From NCBI GenBank assembly GCA_003008705.1, contig PDUO01000017.1, forward strand, positions 65,827-129,826: 64,000 nt of DNA, given 5' to 3'. Made by a program: the position numbers and the translations under genes. A model generated the notes under the pieces. That model did no database searches. It worked only from the letters and a program-made list of their open reading frames with translations, and was not told where the DNA came from. Below, in pieces: positions 32,527 through 43,084 of the stretch (positions within the stretch are counted from its first letter, which is position 1; each line of letters opens with the position of its first letter). Source of the DNA: Pezicula radicicola. Taxonomy: Eukaryota > Ascomycota > Leotiomycetes > Helotiales > Dermateaceae.

Positions 32527-34145
32527 ATGGCTGCTATGGACGTCGACATGGACGCTCCGGTGTCTATTGCACCAAGATTTGGTGTAGAGCAGACCGGCGC
32601 TACTATTTTATGTTGTAACGTAGGTATTCTTGAGAAGCTGTTTTCTGGAATTATGCTAATACCAATGTCTAGTGTGGCGCTGCGATTGATGGCACGACCT
32701 CAGCAGGAGCCCTTTGCTACGACTGCGTCAAGCTTACCGTCGATGTATCCCAAGGTATTCAGCGTGAAGCAACTCTACATTTCTGCAGAGACTGCGATCG
32801 ATGGCTTCTCCCACCCTCTACCTGGATTGTCGCCGCTCTGGAATCGCGAGAACTTCTCGCCCTCTGCCTGAAGAAATTACGAGGTCTGCACAAGGTCCGA
32901 ATTATCGATGCGAGCTTTATTTGGACGGAACCCCATTCTCGAAGAGTCAAGGTTAAGCTTACGATCCAGGATTCTGTGTCCGACGGTGTCGTGCTACAAC
33001 AGGCTTTCGAGGTTGAATATGTGGTGGCGTACCAGCAATGTCCCGATTGTGCGAAGTCATACACTGCAAATACATGGAGAGCTTGCGTACAAGTTCGTCA
33101 GAAAGTCCCACACAAGAGAACCTTCCTCTACCTCGAACAACTCATTTTGAAGCACGGGGCACACAAGGATACGATCAATATTAAAGAGGTTAAGGATGGG
33201 TTGGACTTTTACTACTCGGCACGAAACCAGGCAGAGAAATTTGTTGATTTTCTTCATTCCGTCGCGCCAGTCACATCCAAGAAATCTCAAGAACTGATCT
33301 CCATGGATATCCACACGTCTACCAAATCCTACAAGTTCTCTTTCTCTGTTGAATTAGTCCCTATCTGCAAGGACGACCTTGTGGCGTTACCAATCAAGTT
33401 GGCCAAGTCCATTGGAAATATCTCGCCTCTTGGTCTCTGTTACCGAGTTGGTACAACTATCAATATTCTTGATCCAGCAACACTTCAGGTTGCAGATATC
33501 AGCACACCAGTATATTGGCGTGCTCCTTTTAAGTCCTTGGCAGACGTTCAGGAACTTACTGAATTCATTATTATGGATATTGAACCTCTTGGTCCTACCA
33601 AGGGTAGATGGGCACTTGCCGAGGCTACTGTTGCGCGTGCATCAGACCTTGGATCAAACGACAAAACTTACTACACACGAACTCATCTAGGCAACGTGGT
33701 CCACCCAGGTGATTCCGTCATGGGTTATATGCTAACAGGCACAAACTTCAACTCTCCAGAATTCGATGCGCTTGAGGAATCAAATGCCTACTCTGGACGT
33801 ATTCCTGACGTCATGCTCGTTAAGAAGTTCTACGCACGTAAGAAGAAGGCTAAGAACCGTAACTGGAGACTCAAGCGTATGGCCAGAGAGGAAGGTGATA
33901 TACTACCTAGAAAGCAGGACCAAGAACGAATGGATAAGGATTACGAGATGTTCTTGCGAGACGTTGAAGAGGATACTGAGCTACGTGCTACGCTAGCCTT
34001 GTATAAGGCAGAGCAGCAGAGGAAGGATGCAGAAGCGATGAGTGTGGCAGAGACCAGTGATGGAGAGGATGAGAGCCCTCAGATCAACATGGACGAATTG
34101 CTTGATGAGTTTGATGAGTTGAATGTTCAGGATCATGAAATGTAG
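32527..34145 (+). CDS. NMD3: 60S ribosomal export adaptor NMD3
   Basis: Exon 1 (32527-32619) joins exon 2 (32673-34145) through a 53-base intron; 521 aa. The N-terminus has the four CxxC pairs of NMD3: CCNC (29-32), CYDC (46-49), CRDC (69-72), and CPDC farther on after EVEYVVAYQQ. Family hallmarks include SFIWTEPHSRR, SYTANTWRACVQVRQKV, HKRTFLYLEQLILKHGAH and YTRTHLGNVVHPGD. The C-terminal region is basic and then acidic, and ends with a helix (INMDELLDEFDELNV) that matches the leucine-rich export signal used by CRM1. NMD3 binds nascent 60S subunits in the nucleus and takes them to the cytoplasm. Splicing splits the first zinc finger between Asn31 and Cys32. Length is normal for fungi. Confidence 0.95.
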
Positions 34146-34689
34146 TCAGCAACTCTTCTTGTGTTGGTTTCGGGCTGGCGTCAGGTGGGAAAAGGCGTTT
34201 GTGTGGTCTTGGTTCTAGAAAGGATGGCGGCATGTGGTTGAGCTGGATGGGGGTACCAAATGGAAGATTCCCTGCATTTGATATCAACGTGCATACAATG
34301 CGTTTATTCGAGTAGTCGTTCTGTTAGGTTCTTGAATCACAGGCCTATCTCAAGTAATTGAGGAACATGCAGTTACAGTATTAGATCCATCAGAGAAACA
34401 TGAATGATTCGCCCAAGTTTGGCTCAGGAAATAGTTCAGTAGTAGATAACTTACCTTCCTATGGGCCAGCCTTACTGTACACAATTCTCCCTATGGTTTA
34501 AACTCGTGAATGCCATCTTAAGACCGGTTTAACTGCTTTCTCACCTTTCTAGCAGAGTTGATGGCTTGAACCATTCAAACACACTTACCTCACTAATGAA
34601 TCGTCCTAAAAGCATCTTGTTTGCTCTAGATTATATCTTACAGTATACAAAACACTCGCCTGCACAAAAGACAAAAAAGCCACCACTCC
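34146..34689. other. Intergenic, no gene seen
   Basis: Downstream side of two convergent genes. AT-rich, no coding signal. Confidence 0.6.
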
Positions 34690-35571
34690 TTACACATTCC
34701 CAGCACTCACTTCTCTCCATCCCAACTCCTTAACCATCTCCCCAAGAACCTTCTCAAATCCATCCTTCATCCCTTTAAAAGCCATAAAATTAGCCGGGAC
34801 GTCCCACCACCTCCCTGTATCCTCAATAACCGGCTTCGGTACTTGTACATCCATTCCCAAACCAATGCAAGGAACAAACTCATTCCCCCGACTCAGAAGA
34901 CTACTTCCTCCTCTCTGATTTCCAAATATCTGCGGTCGCTCTATACCGACTTCCTTCCAAGCAATATCAAAGAAATCGCTAATCCCAGGTCTTGGTCTCT
35001 CCATTGCTCTCTTAACGAATTCGATAAGAGTATCTCCTTGTAACTTTAATTCTAATCCTTCTGCCTTAAGCAAATGAGAATGAGATTTCTCCTGTCCCTT
35101 CAAACCCTCCGGAATACTGAAGTTTTTCAGCATAGCTCTTAAACCGATCCCTTCAACCAAGGTATTAAAACTCTTTAATAGATCGTTCAATAACATATTT
35201 TCTGTTTCTGATAATTTGTGTCTTCTGTGAACCATGATTTCTTTCCAACTACAATACCCCTTCCAAGCCCGTTCACAACTCGAGAATTTCTCGTTGATGG
35301 CGAGGACGGAGGGGTCGAGTGGTTTATGTCGTAAGTATTGACTCATTACGAATTTTTGATTTATAGGTCCTAGGGTTGGGAAGGAGGGGTGCTGGGATGG
35401 ATCATCGTTTAGTGTTGGATTTGTTAAGGTGTTGTGGGCGTTGTGGGGTGGTGGGGTGAATTTTGGGATTAGTGCGTAGGGGTTTTTGAAGATGGGTATT
35501 GTTGGTGGTGGGGAGGAGGGGGAGGAGAGGATTCGGAAGTTTGTTAGATTGGGGTGGTTTTGAGAGGACAT
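34690..35571 (-). CDS. Unknown single-exon protein, 293 aa
   Basis: One uninterrupted frame starts MSSQNHPNLTNF and ends AGNV. The first 75 residues are Pro/Thr/Asn-rich and disordered. The remainder is predicted globular and mostly helical, with WKGYCSWKEIMVHRRHKL, LLNDLLKSFNTLVEG, and near the end GRWWDVPANFMAFKGMK and LGEMVKELGW. No signal peptide, membrane span or known motif is visible. The coding strand is strongly C-rich in its 5' half and G-rich in its 3' half, with the change near 35250. I do not recognise the family. Confidence 0.65.
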   Translation of the reverse strand: MSSQNHPNLTNFRILSSPSSPPPTIPIFKNPYALIPKFTPPPHNAHNTLTNPTLNDDPSQHPSFPTLGPINQKFVMSQYLRHKPLDPSVLAINEKFSSCERAWKGYCSWKEIMVHRRHKLSETENMLLNDLLKSFNTLVEGIGLRAMLKNFSIPEGLKGQEKSHSHLLKAEGLELKLQGDTLIEFVKRAMERPRPGISDFFDIAWKEVGIERPQIFGNQRGGSSLLSRGNEFVPCIGLGMDVQVPKPVIEDTGRWWDVPANFMAFKGMKDGFEKVLGEMVKELGWREVSAGNV

Positions 35572-36238
35572 CTTAGTGGTGTGGGTTGGTTTTGGACCTT
35601 TTCCGGGAGGTAGGGAGGGTGCTGATGTTGGTATTGGTGTTGTGTTTTTGGGGGTTTTATTTTGGTTTCTGAGTTGGGTTTTGTTGTTGGTTACGAATTG
35701 GGAGTTGGGATGTTGAGGTTGGAAGTTTGGAATGGATGGAGAGGGAGTTTGGAGGTGGTATTTATAGGTTGGAGAAGAAAATATTTGGTGTCAGAGTGTT
35801 GATTTTGAATAAAGACTTCCCTGCCTTGAATCCTTGAGTAGGGAGGGAATATTCAGGATTATGATTAAGTGTTATAAATGGGTAGTCTAGATAAATAATT
35901 CTATCAAGTGTTAAGCGAGCTTATAAGCACTTCAACAATCACAGCAATATCTTCCGTTTGTGCGAGCCTTGAACTTTAAACTAGAACCAAATGTGAGGCA
36001 CCTATATATATCCTCATCCTCACCTTTCTATAGTGATGATTTTTAAAACGTAAGTATGCTAGACTATCAATTTTTCTTTTTTAGACTAGTAATTATAAGG
36101 AAATAAATAGTAGGACTTCTGGATTTGCGTACATGATTGTCCAATATTACACTCTAACAATTTAGAGTTACATACTATTCTCACGACACTCCAAAGAAAC
36201 ATCAAAACAGAACGCATACCAGTGTATTATCAGAAATC
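35572..36238. other. Intergenic, no gene seen
   Basis: The first 150 bases are G/T-rich and form the leader side of the preceding minus-strand gene; the remainder is AT-rich. Nothing else is supported. Confidence 0.5.
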
Positions 36239-36275
36239 ATGAGCTTAAACTTTCCAGCTACAGGCCAAGGCACAT

Positions 36276-36657
36276 ATGCTCCTCCACGACAACCTCAAAG
36301 AGGACACAGACACCGGTCTTCTCAACAAGGTCTCCTGCCAGTACGAGAACTTCATCAAGCTCATAGTAAGTATCACTGCACAGCAACATATTTCGATAGA
36401 CAGAGTCAATCCAACTTTCTTTAGCTTTAGCGAGACACCAAAGATCAAGAAATCACAGCCAAGATCCTCGACAGCTGTCAGTCCCGCAACGCACTCCCCA
36501 ATTTTCCAGAAACCCCAGAATCCAGTTTCATTTTCCGAACCAATATGATACCGAATCCCTAAGAGTTTCCACAGCATGGAACGCATTTATGAATTCTTTC
36601 ACCACCCTTGAAGCATACGCTCTTCTCAACCACCAAAGAATGTCCAACGAGACTTGA
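36276..36657 (+). CDS. Small candidate gene or decayed fragment
   Basis: A start (MLLHDNLKEDTDTG) opens an exon to 36365. A 65-base intron (GTAAGT donor, TTTAG acceptor, ends 36430) joins RDTKDQEITAKILDSC. Coding-like sequence continues, but the frame must change once to reach VSTAWNAFMNSFTTLEAYAL and the stop at 36657. A weak 41-base intron (36525-36565) would do it; a frameshift is the alternative. Another change of frame at 36650 would extend the sequence toward 36811. The minus-strand secreted-protein gene ends about 280 bases downstream. Function unknown; possibly a pseudogene. Confidence 0.35.
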
Positions 36658-36932
36658 CAACTTTGCTCGAAAAGTAGCTTCTAATTTCAAGTCATTCTTG
36701 CAGCTTATACTCTTGTTCTGCGATCAAACACACAGCCATGATTGTGTTGCAGTTGGTATGAATCCGATTTTCTGTAAAACGCTCGGCGTGCCAATGTTAT
36801 TGATTATATGAGGGACTCAACACGTGTATACTGAGCCAACGAAAGCTAGGTCCAGAAGAACCCGCTTCGCAACAGAAAAACCCAACCACCTTATGCAAAT
36901 ATCCCAACATCTTTACCGAAGGTAATATGAAA

Positions 36933-39900
36933 TCATCGTGATCCATACGAATAATCATAACAATGCTCATAATAAGTGCTCCAATAACACCCAATGATAT
37001 TCGTACAACTCTCAGGCATTATTCCCCCCGAACAATCAACTATATTAGCTGGGGGTGGTGGAGTATATCCTGGAGTCGTTAAAGTAAAAGTCGCGTCGTC
37101 GATGAATACATATTGCCCACACGCATCACTCTTGATAGAAACTGTCAAGTTTTTTGCGTATGGAAAACCATTGAACAATCGATAGTATTGAGAGTAGCCG
37201 AAGTCGTAATTATAGAGTGTTGTGATGAGTTGGCAATCGCTATCGAAACAGACGGAAATAGGACATGCGGTATCCAACGTACTGTTGTCTCCATTCGCGC
37301 GAGCGTAGAAGGAGAAGAAATACGGTGTGTCCGGACAAGTCTGAACGGTCTGGATTAAACTCCAGACTTCGGTTGCATTGAGATCGGATTTGTAGATAAG
37401 TCTGTGAGGTATTCGATTTAGTGAATTTGCAACTGATCTGAATCTGATGCTGACTTACAATGTGTTGTTTCCCGAATAAGGAAATCCTGGACCTCTCACA
37501 ACAATAGGTTGTACTGCGTTGGTCAATGTCCATGGGTCTATGTCTGTGGAAAAGTCTTCAAAGTCTCCATTCACGATCACTGAGGTTTCGCGGCAAAGAG
37601 ATGTGCTGTTCGTCAGAGAAGCAGAAGTGGAACTGGAGGATGTTGCACTTATTGATGTGGAAGCTGCTGTTGCCATACTTTCCATAACGGAAGATGGGAT
37701 ACTACTTGGCAAGCTCGTTATTTGGACTGGAGCGGGACCCTGGGGTCCTAACGTGAAATCCGTGACATGTACTAGACAAGTAGCCTGTCTGTTCTCCTTA
37801 TGGGAAAGGACGACTATAAAGCTTTCGGATGGCTGTGATGGAAGAACGGAATTTGTTGTAACGTAATTGTAACCAGTCTTTGGGAGGTTGTCGATCGGGA
37901 TCGTCGCCATCCGAGTATTGCCTAGGAAGACACTAACCACACAACTGGGCCCCGAAGAAATTTGCATGTCCTCATCTTCAAATGAAACAACTTCCAAGGA
38001 GAATGAAGCCGAATACATCATTGTCGTATCTAGACAGGATACTTGTTGAAAGATGTCACTTGGATTGATTTCTGGTGCAACGTATATTGGACCAAAGCCC
38101 CCAGTGTATATGGGAGTTAATTCATCACCGAAGTGAGAAAATTCTGATTCACGCTTCTTTGTGTGACCTGAGGACGACCAGGGACGAGACAAAGGTCCGT
38201 TACAGTCATAGTCCTTGAATGATGGATTTGCGAGTACTTGATTGGCTCCACAGGTTGGTGTAGGCGCAATGTTCGAGGAACATGAAGAACTCACAGCACT
38301 CGAAGGAATCGGCGACTCTGTGCTTGTGGAGAACTCAAAGATAGTGGATTGTGAAGCTGCTGAAGAGGAAGTAAGTGTCATGAATGATAGTGCCACTAGA
38401 GTTGAAGCTGCTGACGATGATGTTGTGGTAATGCTTTCCTGCCCTAAAATCGTTGTTAGAATAACCATAGAAGAGCTTGTGCCAGTAGCAACCCTGCTCG
38501 AATTTACAAAAGACACAAGGGAAGATAATGTTGAGAAAGCCCCACTTGGTGCAGCACTGCCCACGGAAACTTCTGATTGAATTGACGATAAAGAAGACAT
38601 AATGAAAGTTGAAGGTTCTGCGAAGCTATTTGTTCCACTTGGTTGTTCTGAAAATATAAAGCTCAGCGGCGGCGTTGACGTTACCACAGCTGAGCTCTGT
38701 ATTGTACCTGTAAGCAGCTTAATGGTGGATGATGCTGCCACTTGGGACGACATAGGCGTGTTTAACTCCATTGTACCTGATGCAGACAAAGACATGGGTG
38801 ATGGCTGCAAAGTCGCTGGCAACATGGATAGCGTGGACGAGCTGACCGCGGAATTTGCTAGTGGCTCGCTCGTGGAGAATGATAATTCTTCCAAGGAATA
38901 AACTGCTGATATTGGTGGTTCAAACTTCGAAGCACTTGCAGACGGCGCTCCAGAACTTCCAGTCTCGATACTGCTAATCGAACCTCCCAGCACAGATGAC
39001 GACGTAGTGTCTGCTGTCAAGATGCCACTACTCAGGATAGAGACTTCCACATAACTACCAGTCTCAACACTGCTGCTCGAAAATACGGACAAGACCGTTG
39101 AAGTAGTGGCTGCTCCACTGGTACTTGCAATAATTGGCGACGAAGAATATACTGTTTGCGGACTACTAGTTGAGACGAACGCAGTGGAAACGGCAGAGCT
39201 AAAGAGTGCGGACGAAGGAGCCGATGAAGGCCCCTCACTCGTCGTTTGCGTAAGCGAAGGTATAGATAGAATATTAGAGCCATTCGTAAATAAAGATGAG
39301 GAAATTGGCAAGATGGAAGAAGTTGTAGTTCCAGGCTCAACAAGACTGTTTCCTGTAGATGTATTCATTGGCACGGAAAGCACACTGCTTGAGTTAAGCA
39401 AAGTCGGTAAACTTGTGAGCGGAGCTTGCGAAGAAACGGCGGCAACTGGCGAAGATGTTGTGAATGAGATTAACAAGGTGTTGGAGTATGTTGAAATGGT
39501 CGAAACTGAAGTTACGGAGCTAAGACTAGCATTCTGAGCCGAATAAATTGTACCATTTAAAGTATTAGGAGTCGTAGTTGGCTCAGGAGGCGAAGAGGTA
39601 AGTAAAGGAGCGCTTGTAGATATTCTGGATATGGTGGCATGTGAAGTAAGCTGAGCTTGTCCTGAGGAGTTGGTCCACGTAACAGAAGATGGTGGGATGA
39701 ATATGCCAGAAGACTGGATGACAGATATTTGGGATGTGGAAGGAATAGAGGTGCCCAACAAAGGAATTGAGGTTCCTAAAGAGAGCCTCGAGGTTTCTAA
39801 TAAAGGCATCGAGGTGTCTAATGAAGCATTCGAGGTTGCTAATGGAGGTTGAAGGTTTGTGGTAATAGACGGTAAGGCAGGGCAGTCTCCATCACTGAGG

Positions 39901-41070
39901 GCTATAACCTCTAATTTAACGAGCGTCGAGTCTGGAGGAAGAAACGCATCGAAGACTGCTAAAATAACTCCTTGATAGTTGAGTGCGAAAAGAACATCAA
40001 CTATAGAATCAAAGCCAGGGTTCCAAACCAATTCTTTGTCTAAGCTTATAGAGAACCTAGTTGATACCGAGCCATTGGGAATTGTGCCTGGTGAATTAGG
40101 AAGGAAATTCTCAAATTCAGTATGTGGTGGAACACTGTAGTAAGACGTAGGATTTGTGGCATCGAGGAGTCGGCCTTCGGCGATTATGAGAGATATGGCT
40201 TTCGAGCAGTCCGACGTAAGCCTGCCATTTGCTAGCAGATACGACCTGGTATCCTGGCGCTTCGTCGATAATGTCCCTGGAGTGACTATACCAACGATGA
40301 ATGGAGCCGTGGGAGACGAGGAAGAGCTATATGCTATTAGATCGGGATTTATGAAGTAGAAGCTTGGTTTCTTACGCGCTATATACTGCAGAGGGTGCAG
40401 TCGATACTTCTGGGTTTGATGATCCTTCAGAGAATGAGGCAGAAGTAGGAACTAAAAGGAGTAAGTCAAGATGCTGTATCTTCAAATACTTACACCTACA
40501 ATTTACAATAGTGCCTGAAATATCTATTGGACCAGTCTGTATCGTAGGACTTGCAGATGTCGATACAGAACCAGTGATGGTTGCTGCAGATGATGCAGAT
40601 GGTGCATATGGTGTGAATGAGTGAGTAAGTGTAGAAGCTTCGACACTTGATGTCAAAGAATAAACTGTCGTGTAATCTATAGTAGTGTCTGTCGTAACTT
40701 TTCCGATACGAGCAGGACAGTCAGTAACAGTAGGTGCGCAGCTGGTAATTGTAAAGATATGTGCCCTGTACACAGTCGAAGTTGTCCACTGTGGAGCGTG
40801 GTATGCTGAGGGGGAAGGATGAGTATCCGGACTTAAAGTCGAGGATATTGTAATGGTACTAGAGATAGTCGTTGGAGCATTGGTGATGGTGATAATTTTA
40901 GTGTTGTCTATTGAAATCGCTGTGTTCATTGGAATATAACTACTGAGAATAGTCACTGATTCGACTACGGTGATAACTTGGCAAGCATCCAAGCTAACGC
41001 CATAGCTAGAAGTCGATGCTGTGCTCAAAGACAAGGATAGTAAGATCAGAAGAAAATTAATGAGAGGCAT
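36933..41070 (-). CDS. Secreted Ser/Thr-rich mucin-like protein, 1329 aa
   Basis: Four exons, 41070-40494, 40451-40376, 40326-37459 and 37401-36933, total 3990 bases. A signal peptide is clear (MPLINFLLILLSLSLSTAS). The next 230 residues are Thr/Ser/Ile-rich. A compact segment (TRSYLLANGRLTSDCSKAIS to about LVKLEVIAL) resembles a small domain seen in fungal mucin-like proteins. About 650 residues of Ser/Thr-rich sequence follow, suited to O-glycosylation. The last 250 residues form a likely carbohydrate-binding jelly roll (SVIVNGDFEDFSTDIDPWTL, GFPYSGNNTL) and end with a Cys-rich tail (CTNIIGCYWSTYYEHC). No GPI signal is seen, so it is probably secreted or wall-associated. A 21-base tandem repeat lies in the coding sequence. 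Confidence 0.75.
39748..39848 (-). repeat. 21-base coding tandem repeat, five units
   Basis: Five units of the GAGGTnnCTAAnnAAAGnnnT type follow directly at 21-base spacing. On the minus strand they encode a seven-residue repeat of the form TSxxxLx (TSMPLLE, TSRLSLG, TSIPLLG). The repeat is in frame, so unit number can vary without harming the protein. Confidence 0.8.
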
Positions 41071-41173
41071 TCTGAAGGGTTCCTAAAGAGTGGACGTCGG
41101 TCTCTGACCGATGAACAAGAAGTGCTTGTACTATTGCAGAACGAGTAGGGAAACAGTTAATGAAGGTATCCAT
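41057..41173 (-). promoter_or_regulatory. Possible upstream ORF of the secreted-protein gene
   Basis: An ATG at 41173 opens 38 codons (MDTFINCFPTRSAI start). Its stop lies 14 bases beyond the main ATG at 41070, so the two frames overlap. If the transcript starts upstream of 41173 this uORF would reduce translation of the secreted protein. The transcript start is not known. Confidence 0.3.
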
Positions 41174-42259
41174 CTTGATTGTATATGGACTTGTGGCCTT
41201 GGAATGTAGGAGAGGAGGGAAGAATGTTGAGCATTGACAAGCTTGCACACTAATAGTGAGACAACTGAGTGATACGAGGAATTTTCTACTGTGTACTGGA
41301 GAAATCATTAGCCATGTTTCAGTCTCTTTGGCAGGGAGAAGTACTACTAGTTTACTTGCAAAACAAAATACCAAAGTTGCTTGACTGTCTCTAGCGCAAA
41401 AACCCGGAGTCTTTGGCTCGAGCTACCAACAGACCTTTTAAACAAGTGAAGATCTTCGTTTGATGGCAGAAGTAAATTTTGGCATTAAGACCCTGATCCA
41501 GAGAACTAGCAAAGAACGAGATACCGTATAGTAGAGGAATTTCCGAATATTGATTGTCGATTAATACAAGTAACGCAGGGTAGTGTCAAGCAAATCCTCA
41601 AAAAGGCCTCCGACTACTGATTTCATGGCTCAATTCCTCTTTCTCCTATACATGAAGGTTCTGCGCAGTAGCGTTCACATTTTCTTGTGTGATTGAGAAT
41701 AGACGGAATGGAACGGAGTCCAAAGACAACACTGCGGGATGATACCCAGTACAGCTTCGGAGTTCGATACTCAACAAGTATACTAGGCTTGCAGAGGTGA
41801 CGGCAATGTGGATGAAGTAAGCACTGGAGGTACTAGTATAGATTCCAATGAGCATTCGTTCTGAACACCTTAGGCTAATTCATTATATGAAGCTAATAGG
41901 TAGGTTTAGATATAGGAATGGTTAAACTCCTTTCGATTTGTGGTACTTAGTAAAGCAATAACTAGAATTTTTCTTACAGGCGTAGAAGAGTGGGAAAGAC
42001 ATCTGCGAAAGAGTTGACAAACGTTTCATGAAATATTCGAGGTGAATGAAGGTCAGCCACCCCCTTAACATCAAACCCTACCTAACCGACATTGGTGAAT
42101 CCTGCCCCTATCCACTAGCCACACAATCTCGGGTATTTCCCACTACCAACCTCTATATCAACGAAACAAACCCCTCTCCACAACCAACCCATCTCATCAA
42201 CCCATCAACCATCCTAAGCCAATCAAATCAATCTATAACCTAACCTAAACAAATCAATT
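41174..42259. other. Intergenic, no gene seen
   Basis: Divergent promoter region for the secreted-protein gene and the 179-aa gene. Bases 42040-42259 are C/A-rich and look like a plus-strand leader. No coding gene is supported. Confidence 0.5.
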
Positions 42260-42886
42260 ATGCCCCCCTCCCGAAAAAGTACAAGTAATCGGGGAAAGCG
42301 ATTCCAAGGCAAAGGCTGGCGCGATCTCTGCGGTGGAAGTCTCTACTTCCAACTCAAGCGATCAGATCTCAATTTCTCACGCTACCACCAGGTACTGCCA
42401 AGAACTACCATGTCTAGACTAGTTGATGATCTTGAATGTAAGAAAACCTAAGAAATCCCTCTTACCTCCTACCTCCTACTTCCATAAGACACGTGGTATC
42501 TCACTTATGTTTGTACAAGTACAGCGGAGACAAAAGATGAATATCCCGCTCTAGATGCAGACTTACATTTTGAGTTCTATCTACGGAAACAACGACTCCA
42601 AGCATCCAATGAACTAGCATTTCGTATTTTCGATGGAGGAGAGACTGTGTATGTTAAGGTTGTGGATGATGAAGGGACAGAGTATGTGAAAAGTTATGCA
42701 GGTGGAGAGCATAATTATGAGGTCAAAATTAGAGGGAAGAAGGGTAAACCGAATGTGGAGGATGTGATTAGGACTCATGGGGTAGCTGAGGCATATCGAC
42801 TTTGGACTTTTGCACTAGATGTGTTGACTGGTTATGAGTGCGGAGTGGGTAGCACGTGTGGTGTACCTAAACACATCCTAAATTAG
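42260..42886 (+). CDS. Unknown 179-aa protein
   Basis: Exon 1 (42260-42437) joins exon 2 (42525-42886) across an 87-base intron with a GTAAGA donor. The start is MPPSRKSTSNRGKRF, giving a short basic N-terminus. The rest looks like a compact alpha/beta domain with LHFEFYLRKQRLQASN, FRIFDGGETVYVKVVDDEG and VIRTHGVAEAYRLWTFALDV. A Cys pair lies near the end (YECGVGSTCGVP). No signal peptide or membrane span is seen. I do not recognise the family. Confidence 0.6.
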
Positions 42887-43084
42887 ACAAGTGAACGGTA
42901 ACACGGTAAACCAAACAGTGCTTGATTTTTTACCACACTAAAGATCGTACAAGACTTTGATACAACAATGCTAGATGCTCGCTCCTAAGATGCTCCCATC
43001 CGAAGTATGCAAACTAGAACATGCTAGATCCAGCAGCCAAACATGATGCAGATCTTTTTCGTACAAAATGATACATTCGCCACC

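Noticed and set aside
38242..39537. Plus-strand Glu/Val-rich open frames
   Set aside because: They are antisense shadows of the Ser/Thr-rich minus-strand gene: Ser and Thr codons read backwards give Glu, Gly and Val.
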